The translations under genes and the position numbers were made by a program. The notes under the pieces were generated by a model. That model searched no databases and had not been told where the DNA came from. It saw only the letters and a list, made by a program, of their open reading frames with translations. A DNA stretch of 64,000 bases from Gulosibacter sp. 10. GTDB taxonomy: Bacteria; Actinomycetota; Actinomycetes; Actinomycetales; Microbacteriaceae. Location: assembly GCF_900163695.1 (NCBI RefSeq), contig NZ_FUIC01000016.1, forward strand, positions 1 to 64,000, in the 5' to 3' direction. Numbering within the stretch: position 1 is the first letter of the stretch; every line of letters begins with the position of its first letter. Below are positions 58,500 through 64,000 of the stretch, piece after piece.

Positions 58500-58780
58500 A
58501 GCAGCCCTGGGGGAGAGCGGCTTCGGGGCAGAAAAGCTTCGCAGAACAGCTTCACGGAGCAGCGCACCCGCGGGGGCAGCGCACTCCCCGGGAGCAGAGC
58601 GGCTTCGGGGAGCGGGGCACCCCTTGGGCAGAGCAGCTTCGAGGAGCTGGGCAGCTCCGGAGGTAGAGCCGCTTCGAAAACCCCGACAGTCCTGGGCACG
58701 GAGCAGCTCCGAAAGCAGCACCCCGGGAGCAGGACAAAATCCGGAAAGCGTCCGCGGCCGTCGCAGCCCGCCTCGGCATT
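58500..58780. repeat. Degenerate GC-rich direct repeats
   Basis: Imperfect units of about 18-24 bp containing GCAGAGCGGCTTCGGGGAGC-type sequence, decreasing in similarity toward the right. Confidence 0.55.
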
Positions 58781-59061
58781 GCGCACTGGAATACATCTGT
58801 ATACAGTTGCATTCCGAAGGGGTGATGCGCCTCGTCTGGAGGGGGTGATGCGTCTAGGCAAGCGGATTTCCGCGACGACGCCGCTCACGCCGAGCGCTTT
58901 GCGGAGTCGTGAACGCTCGCCGAAGGGCGGCCGCAACAGGCCCCTCGAGAGCGGCGGGCCAGGACCGCCCGCCCCTCCGCAGTGAACCCCACCCGACCAT
59001 CGCGCCGACCGATCCGACGCGGACGACGACAACCCCGGACTCTACCGGGACGAGGAGAACC

Positions 59062-60573
59062 ATGACTGCACGAGCACACGACCGATTCGACGTCATCGTG
59101 GTCGGAGGTGGGAACGCGGGTTTCTCGGCGGCCCACGCCGCCGCGGAGCGGGGCCGGCGGGTCCTGCTGCTGGAGCGCGGCGAGGAGGACATGGCCGGCG
59201 GCAACAGCTTCTACACGGCCGGCGCCACGCGCATCAACCACGAAGGCCTCGAGAACCTCCAGGAGTTCGTCGAGCCCGACGACCGCCACGCCGCGACCGA
59301 GGTGCCGCCCTACAGCAAGGAGGAGTATCTCGCCGACCTGAAGAAGGTCACCGAGGGACGCACCGACCTCGCCATGGCCGAGGTGCTCGTCGACGAGGCG
59401 CAGGACGCCGTGCGCTGGCTGCACGGCCTCGGCCTGCGGTACCGGCTCATGTACGAGCGGCAGGCGTACGAACGGCCCGATGGCTCCTACCTGTTCTGGG
59501 GCGGGCTACACGTCGGCAACGTCGGCGGAGGCGAGGGGCTCATCGAGGATCACACCCGCGTGGCCGGGGAGCTCGGCACCGAGATCCGCTACGGGGCGCG
59601 GGCTACCGACCTGCTCGTCGAGGAGGGCGCCGTGGTCGGCATCCGCTACGAGGACGGCTCGGGGCAGGAGCACGAGGTGCGCGCCGGCCGCGTCATTCTC
59701 GCCGCGGGCGGCTTCGAGTCCAGCGCCGTGATGCGGCGCGAGCACCTCGGCGACGGCTGGGAGCACGCCAAGGTGCGCGGCACGCCGTACAACGTCGGCG
59801 ACATGCTCAAGGCGGCGCTGGCGATCGGCGCCGCACGCGGCGGCGACTGGCAGACCTGCCACAGCGTGCAGTGGGACGCGAAGTTCCCCGAGAACGAGAG
59901 CAACCGCGAGTTCACCAACCGCCTGACCCGCCAGAGCTACCCGCTCGGCATCATCGTGAACCGCGAGGGCCGCCGATTCCTCGACGAGGGCGCCGACTTC
60001 CGCAACTACACCTACGCGAAGTACGGCAAGGAGATCCTGCGGCAGCCGGGCTCGATCGCATACCAGGTGTTCGATGCGACGCTCCGTCCCAAGCTCCGCG
60101 AGGAGGAGTACGACATGCCCGGCATCGGCGTGATCACGGGCGAGACGCTCGAGGAGCTCGCCGCGCGCATGGATGTGGACGCCGAGGCGTTCCTGGGCAC
60201 CGTCGCGGAGTTCAACGCGGGCATCGCGAAGGAAGCCGAGTTCGACCCCACCGTGCTCGACGGCCGCGAATCCGACGTCGTGCCGCCCAAGAGCAACTGG
60301 GCCTGGGCGATCGAGAAGGGGCCGTTCTACGCGTACCCGGTGACGTGCGGCATCACGTTCACGTTCGGCGGGCTCAAGGGCGACCTCGACGGGCGCGTGC
60401 TCGACGAGCGCGGCGAGCCCATCCCCGGACTGTTCGTGTGCGGCGAGATGCTCGGCGGCCTGTTCAGCAACAACTATCCGGGCGGCTCCGGCCTCGCCGC
60501 GGGGATGGTCTTCGGCCGCCGCGCGGGCGCGGCCGCCGCCGATTCGCCGGAACCGGGGCAGGATGGTGCATAG
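59062..60573 (+). CDS. tcuA: FAD-dependent tricarballylate dehydrogenase-like protein (TcuA)
   Basis: 503 residues from the ATG at 59062 (GAGGAG upstream). The FAD domain starts VIVVGGGNAGFSAAHAAAER and includes MAGGNSFYTAGATRINHEG; RVILAAGGFESSAVMRREHL and the C-terminal FVCGEMLGGLFSNNYPGGSG complete it. It belongs to the fumarate reductase/succinate dehydrogenase flavoprotein family; the pattern fits TcuA, which oxidises tricarballylate to cis-aconitate. TcuB and TcuC are absent, so electron transfer and uptake must come from elsewhere or the substrate differs. A GntR/FCD regulator follows by 32 bp. The pair splits the folate operon. Confidence 0.82.
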   Translation: MTARAHDRFDVIVVGGGNAGFSAAHAAAERGRRVLLLERGEEDMAGGNSFYTAGATRINHEGLENLQEFVEPDDRHAATEVPPYSKEEYLADLKKVTEGRTDLAMAEVLVDEAQDAVRWLHGLGLRYRLMYERQAYERPDGSYLFWGGLHVGNVGGGEGLIEDHTRVAGELGTEIRYGARATDLLVEEGAVVGIRYEDGSGQEHEVRAGRVILAAGGFESSAVMRREHLGDGWEHAKVRGTPYNVGDMLKAALAIGAARGGDWQTCHSVQWDAKFPENESNREFTNRLTRQSYPLGIIVNREGRRFLDEGADFRNYTYAKYGKEILRQPGSIAYQVFDATLRPKLREEEYDMPGIGVITGETLEELAARMDVDAEAFLGTVAEFNAGIAKEAEFDPTVLDGRESDVVPPKSNWAWAIEKGPFYAYPVTCGITFTFGGLKGDLDGRVLDERGEPIPGLFVCGEMLGGLFSNNYPGGSGLAAGMVFGRRAGAAAADSPEPGQDGA

Positions 60574-60605
60574 ATAGGCAGACCGTGAGGGAAGGGAGCG
60601 GGCCA

Positions 60606-61223
60606 GTGGGCGTGTACGACGAGATCCGTGCCGCGATCATCGATGGCAGGTTCCCTTCCCACCAGGTTCTGAGCGAGAGCTTCCTCGCGAACGAGTTCGG
60701 CACGAGCCGCACCCCCGTGCGCGAGGCGCTGTACCGGCTCGAGCACGAGCAGCTCATCGAGCGCGCCTCGCGAGGGGTCCGGGTGCGCGATTCGTCGCCC
60801 GAGGAGATCCTCGACATCTACGAGGTGCGGATCACCCTCGAGGGGGCTGCGGCGAGGGCGGCCGCGCATCGCGCCACCGCGCTCGACCTGGCCCGACTGC
60901 GGTCGGCGCAGGAATCGATGCGGGATGCCGACGCCGGGGCCTCCGAGCGGTTCAACTCGAATCGCCGGTTCCACGAGGCGATCTGGGAGGCGAGTCACAA
61001 TCCCACGCTGATCGACATGCTGCAGCGCCTCGACCTGCACCTCATCCGGTACCCCACCACGACGCTCACATACCGCGATCGGTGGGAGGAAGCGCTGCAG
61101 GAGCACGAGGAGCTGCTCGAGGCGATCGAGCGCCGGGATGCGGAGCGGGCGAGGGAGATCGCCGAGCAGCACATGACGGGCGCCCGCGAGGCACGGTTGC
61201 AGATGTACGCCGACGCCGAATAG
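60606..61223 (+). CDS. GntR-family regulator with FCD ligand domain
   Basis: 205 residues from a GTG start at 60606, which has GGGAG upstream; other GTGs nearby lack it. The N-terminal winged helix is GVYDEIRAAIIDGRFPSHQV, then ESFLANEFGTSRTPVREALY, the GntR signature. The FCD domain (about 75-200) binds small carboxylates through a metal site; helices include ARLRSAQESMRDADAGASER and NRRFHEAIWEASHNPTLIDM. It most likely controls tcuA in response to a tri- or dicarboxylate. Confidence 0.85.
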   Translation: MGVYDEIRAAIIDGRFPSHQVLSESFLANEFGTSRTPVREALYRLEHEQLIERASRGVRVRDSSPEEILDIYEVRITLEGAAARAAAHRATALDLARLRSAQESMRDADAGASERFNSNRRFHEAIWEASHNPTLIDMLQRLDLHLIRYPTTTLTYRDRWEEALQEHEELLEAIERRDAERAREIAEQHMTGAREARLQMYADAE

Positions 61224-61346
61224 CGGGCCCGGTGCCGGTGGCGCGGAGGCCCGCCTGCCGAGGGCGGCTTTCGTCCGCTCTCGCATGGTCCTCCCCGCTG
61301 CGCTCTGCTTTGCCGTGCCCCGCTGCGCCGAGCGCTCGCGGTTTCG

Positions 61347-61426
61347 ATCTGCACTAGGAAGGCAGTTTCGGGCTCATCCCTGCGATTTCGAGGGGATGGT
61401 GCTGCCAGTGCCCTCCTAGTGCAGAA
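61347..61426 (+). repeat. 80-bp palindromic intergenic element, family A copy 5
   Basis: Arms ATCTGCACTAGGAAGGC and GCCCTCCTAGTGCAGA with one inner mismatch, and the inner hairpin CTCATCCC / GGGGATGG. Same orientation as copy 4 at 58385; the two flank tcuA and the GntR gene. Confidence 0.87.
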
Positions 61427-61477
61427 ATCCCTCCGCGCGGCGGGACGACGGCGCCGCCGTGATGGGACAATGGGCGC

Positions 61478-62473
61478 ATGACCTCACCCGTGCCGCTCCC
61501 GACGCCGCGCCCCGAGCTGATGGCCGTGCTCAACGTCACACCGGACTCGTTCTCGGACGGCGGCCTCGTAGAGGCGGCGAGCGCCGCGGACCGCACCGAG
61601 AAGGCCGTCGCCAAGGCGCTCCGGCTCGTCGACGAGGGCGCCACGATCATCGACGTCGGTGGCGAATCGACGCGTCCCGGAGCCCGGCGCGTCCCGCAGC
61701 AGGAGGAGTCCGCGCGGGTGGTGCCCGTGGTGGCGCGTCTCCTCGAGGCGGGCATCCGGGTGTCGGTCGACACGATGTACGCCGAGACCGCGGCCGCCTG
61801 CCTGGACCTGGGCGACGTGTTCATCAACGACGTCTCGGGCGGCCTGGCCGATCCGGCGATGCTCGCGACCGTCGCCGGACGCGGCGGCCGCTTCATCCTG
61901 AGCCATTGGCGCGGCCACTCGGTGGTCATGAACGAGCTGGCCGTCTACGAGGACACTGCGCAGGAGGTGCACGCCGAGCTCGTGCAGATGCGCGACCGCG
62001 CGCTCGCGGCGGGCATCGCCGCCGAGCGCATCGTGCTCGACCCGGGGCTCGGCTTCGCGAAGGACCGCGACGACAACTGGGCGATCCTCAACCGCTTGGA
62101 CGACTTCCTGGCGCTCGGGCATCCGCTGCTCATCGGCGTGAGCCGCAAGCGCTTCATCGGCGCGCTGCTCGAGGAGGGCGCGCCCGTCACCGACCGGGAT
62201 CTGCCGACGGCGGTGATCTCCGCGCTGTGCGCCGTGAGGGGCGTGTGGGGCGTGCGGGTGCACGACGCCCGGGCGACGCGGATCGCGATGGATGTGGTGA
62301 CGGCGTGGTCGGCGGGCGCTGACCACGGGGCGGAGGCCCGCCGTGCGACGCCGTCGGAACCGGCGGCGGAGGACGGCGACGCGCTGATGCTGCCGGAGAG
62401 CGGGCCGACGATCGTCGGCACCGTCGGGGGCGCCGCCCCGGCGGATGACTCGGCTATCGGGAGGGACCAGTGA
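61478..62473 (+). CDS. folP: Dihydropteroate synthase
   Basis: 331 residues from the ATG at 61478. DHPS motifs are complete: LMAVLNVTPDSFSDGG, IDVGGESTRPGARRVPQQEE, SVDTMYAETAAACLDLG, FINDVSGG, VLDPGLGFAKDRDDNW and LLIGVSRKRFIG. It joins p-aminobenzoate to the pterin and is the sulfonamide target. About 50 residues at the C-terminus (after AMDVVTAWSAG) are Ala/Glu/Pro-rich and likely disordered. The stop overlaps the folBK start by four bases. Confidence 0.95.
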   Translation: MTSPVPLPTPRPELMAVLNVTPDSFSDGGLVEAASAADRTEKAVAKALRLVDEGATIIDVGGESTRPGARRVPQQEESARVVPVVARLLEAGIRVSVDTMYAETAAACLDLGDVFINDVSGGLADPAMLATVAGRGGRFILSHWRGHSVVMNELAVYEDTAQEVHAELVQMRDRALAAGIAAERIVLDPGLGFAKDRDDNWAILNRLDDFLALGHPLLIGVSRKRFIGALLEEGAPVTDRDLPTAVISALCAVRGVWGVRVHDARATRIAMDVVTAWSAGADHGAEARRATPSEPAAEDGDALMLPESGPTIVGTVGGAAPADDSAIGRDQ

Positions 62474-63516
62474 GCGAGATTCCGGAAGCGCACGGCGAGG
62501 CGCCGACGACCGGTGCGGCGCAGCCCACGGCGGGGGATGCGGGAAGCGGCGCGGCGCATCCGGCCGAGCAGGCGATCCGGCTGATGCCCACGAGGCCGGG
62601 GCCGGCCGCGCATCCGGCGCTGCCCGCGCCGGAGCTGGACCGCATCGGGATCTCGCGGCTGCACGTGCACGGCCGCCACGGCGTCTTCGCGCACGAGCGC
62701 GCGTCGGGCCAGGACTTCTACATCGACGCCGAGGTGTGGATCGACACCCGCGCGGCCGCGCAGACCGACCACATCGAGGACACGCTGCACTACGGGCACC
62801 TCATGCGGGCGCTGTACGAGGTGGCGATGCTCGAGCCGGTGGATCTGCTCGAGACGCTCGCGGAGCGGCTCGCGGCGGTGACGTTCGCGTTCGCGGGGCC
62901 GCAGGCGGTGCGCATCACGGTGCACAAGCCGCAGGCGCCGGTGAAGCTGCGGTTCGAGGACGTGACGGTGTCGGTGCTGCGCTATCGGCCAGAGGGGGCG
63001 GAGCCGGAGATGCCGCGGCGCCCGCACGCCCGCGCGGTGATCGCGCTCGGCGCGAACCTGGGGGCGCGGGAGACGGCGATCCGCGAGGCGATGGACGAGG
63101 TGGAGCGGCTCGATGGCGTGTGGTCGCGTCGGCGCTCGAGCCTCTACGAGACGCCGGCGCTCACGACGCACGGCATCGACGAGTCGGTGCCCTCGTATCT
63201 CAACGCGGTCATGACGGTGCACACGGATCTCGAGCCGCACGCGCTGCTCGATCGGCTGCAGGCGATCGAGGACGCGCACGGCCGGGTGCGGCAGGAGCGG
63301 TGGGGGAGCCGCACGCTCGATCTCGACCTGATCGAGCACGGCGGGCTGCAGCTCGCGGACGAGCGGCTCGAGCTGCCGCATCCGCGAACCTTCGAGCGCG
63401 CGTTCGTGCTGGCGCCGTGGGCCGAGATCGAGCCGGAGGCGGCGCTCACGGGGCGGGGGCCCATCCGCGAGCTGCTCGCGCAGACCACCGACGAGATCAG
63501 GAAGTATCGGCCGTGA
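62470..63516 (+). CDS. folK: Bifunctional dihydroneopterin aldolase / HPPK (FolB-FolK fusion)
   Basis: 348 residues from a GTG start in GTGA overlap with folP. Residues 1-55 are a low-complexity extension. The FolB domain (about 57-180) begins DRIGISRLHVHGRHGVFAHE and includes DTLHYGHLMRALYEV and VTVHKPQAPVKLRFEDV-like sequence. The FolK domain (about 188-348) has ALGANLGARETAIREAMDEV, ETPALTTHGIDESVPSYLNA, RWGSRTLDLDLIEHG and LPHPRTFERAFVLAPWAEIE. It makes 6-hydroxymethyl-pterin and then pyrophosphorylates it for FolP. The two functions are often separate but adjacent genes; the fusion is known in actinobacteria. Confidence 0.93.
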   Translation: MSEIPEAHGEAPTTGAAQPTAGDAGSGAAHPAEQAIRLMPTRPGPAAHPALPAPELDRIGISRLHVHGRHGVFAHERASGQDFYIDAEVWIDTRAAAQTDHIEDTLHYGHLMRALYEVAMLEPVDLLETLAERLAAVTFAFAGPQAVRITVHKPQAPVKLRFEDVTVSVLRYRPEGAEPEMPRRPHARAVIALGANLGARETAIREAMDEVERLDGVWSRRRSSLYETPALTTHGIDESVPSYLNAVMTVHTDLEPHALLDRLQAIEDAHGRVRQERWGSRTLDLDLIEHGGLQLADERLELPHPRTFERAFVLAPWAEIEPEAALTGRGPIRELLAQTTDEIRKYRP

Positions 63517-64000
63517 CCCGCACCAACCCGTGGCTGCTCGTGCTGTTCGCCCTCGCGGGCGGCGCGGTGACGTGGGCGATCGAGACGTGGCTGACGGCGG
63601 CGGGGGCGCGGCTGTTCGTCCCGGCCCCGCCGTTCGGGATCACGCTGCTCGTGATGGCGGTGGTGGTGCTGGTGGTGGCGTGGCCCGTGCGCCGCTACAC
63701 GCAGGCGCTGCGGCGGGCACTGGATGCGCGCGCCGAGCCGGGCGGGGAGGATGCGGCGAAGAGCGAGGCGGCGGCCCGGGAGGCGGCGCGGCTGCGGGTG
63801 GATCCGTTCTGGGCCACATTCGCGGTGGCGCTCGCGAAGGCGGGCAGCATGGCGGGCAGCCTGTTCGCGGGATGCGGCGCCGCGGTGATCGCCTGGCTGG
63901 CGACCCGCACCGTGGTGGGCGGAGGCGTGGCGGAGCCGGTGTTCGCGGCCGTGGCCTCGGCGGCGCTGGTGGTCGCGGGGCTCGTGGCGGAGTCGTGGTG
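63513..64000 (+). CDS. DUF3180-family membrane protein, partial
   Basis: At least 162 residues from a GTG start overlapping the folBK stop (GTGA); the C-terminus is cut by the right edge. Four hydrophobic segments are visible. Family landmarks: TRTNPWLLVLFALAGGAVTW, WPVRRYTQALRR, and the motif RVDPFWATFAVALAKAGSMA followed by GSLFAGCGAAVIAWLATRTV. DUF3180 proteins lie at the end of folate operons in actinobacteria and their function is unknown. Position and overlap fit that pattern. Confidence 0.85.
   Translation, partial: MTRTNPWLLVLFALAGGAVTWAIETWLTAAGARLFVPAPPFGITLLVMAVVVLVVAWPVRRYTQALRRALDARAEPGGEDAAKSEAAAREAARLRVDPFWATFAVALAKAGSMAGSLFAGCGAAVIAWLATRTVVGGGVAEPVFAAVASAALVVAGLVAESW

Larger units (their letters stand above)
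58171..59061. other. Gene-free region upstream of tcuA
   Basis: About 890 bp between folE and tcuA. It holds an 8-bp tandem repeat (58173-58228), palindromic element A4 (58385-58464), and a degenerate GC-rich repeat tract (58500-58780) of GAGCAGCTTCGGGG-like units. Open frames across it are low-complexity and unlikely to be genes. Confidence 0.6.

Noticed and set aside
58443-59032. Minus-strand open frames in the gap before tcuA
   Set aside because: They translate degenerate DNA repeats into Ser/Pro/Leu-rich low-complexity sequence with no start signal.

Overview
The window is chromosomal DNA of a very GC-rich actinobacterium. The best guess is Microbacteriaceae, perhaps Leucobacter or a close relative. 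Support comes from the tilS-hpt-ftsH-folE...folP-folBK-DUF3180 gene order, an lhr-nei2 neighbourhood of the kind known in actinobacteria, a tRNA Glu-Asp-Phe cluster, an MhuD-type haem oxygenase, DtxR/IdeR-like iron boxes, frequent GTG starts and strongly GC-biased third codon positions. Genus is inference. No phage, plasmid, complete insertion sequence, rRNA or CRISPR array is visible.

Layout. 1-5.0 kb: a large LuxR-type ATPase regulator cut by the left edge, an MFS transporter with a repetitive charged tail, and a META-domain lipoprotein. 5.1-8.0 kb: two tandem paralogous lipoproteins and a coiled-coil protein. 8.2-14.9 kb: a giant Lhr helicase with three low-complexity inserts, and Nei2 glycosylase. 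14.9-19.6 kb: hypothetical proteins, Hsp20 with a HAIR-like element, an HdeD-like protein plus M20 peptidase, and a truncated Fic protein. 19.8-24.5 kb: an arginase-family enzyme, a tartrate/isopropylmalate dehydrogenase behind an iron box, membrane proteins and an XRE regulator. 24.6-31.7 kb: a hydantoin/oxoproline catabolic cluster (PucR regulator, HyuA, HyuB, MHS transporter). 32.0-34.5 kb: a stand-alone HsdR_N-like nuclease and two hypothetical genes. 34.9-38.5 kb: MhuD, a YrdC-like protein, a PrpD-family protein and a phosphosulfolactate-synthase-like protein, with two iron boxes. 38.6-42.0 kb: a flavodoxin-type quinone reductase, a catalytically odd SDR, a sugar dehydrogenase and a GNAT. 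42.1-49.4 kb: an amino-acid ABC importer with a CapA protein, an NCS1 permease with a 54-residue membrane protein, and an amine oxidase. 49.4-50.5 kb: a decayed, repeat-filled stretch. 50.5-50.8 kb: three tRNAs. 51.1-64.0 kb: an M23 peptidase, pyrophosphatase, and the tilS-hpt-ftsH-folate run, interrupted between folE and folP by tcuA and a GntR regulator.

The most novel features are non-coding. Five copies of an ~80-bp palindromic element (outer arms ATCTGCACTAGG) lie between genes at 5139, 15765, 31796, 58385 and 61347; the last two flank the tcuA-gntR segment inside the folate locus. A second family of near-perfect hairpins (outer arms CAGATGCGTCG) has two copies, at 42025 and 50329, that differ from each other by compensated arm changes. 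Three DtxR/IdeR-like boxes (20848, 35237, 36175) suggest an iron-responsive set joining haem degradation to iron-independent carboxylate enzymes.
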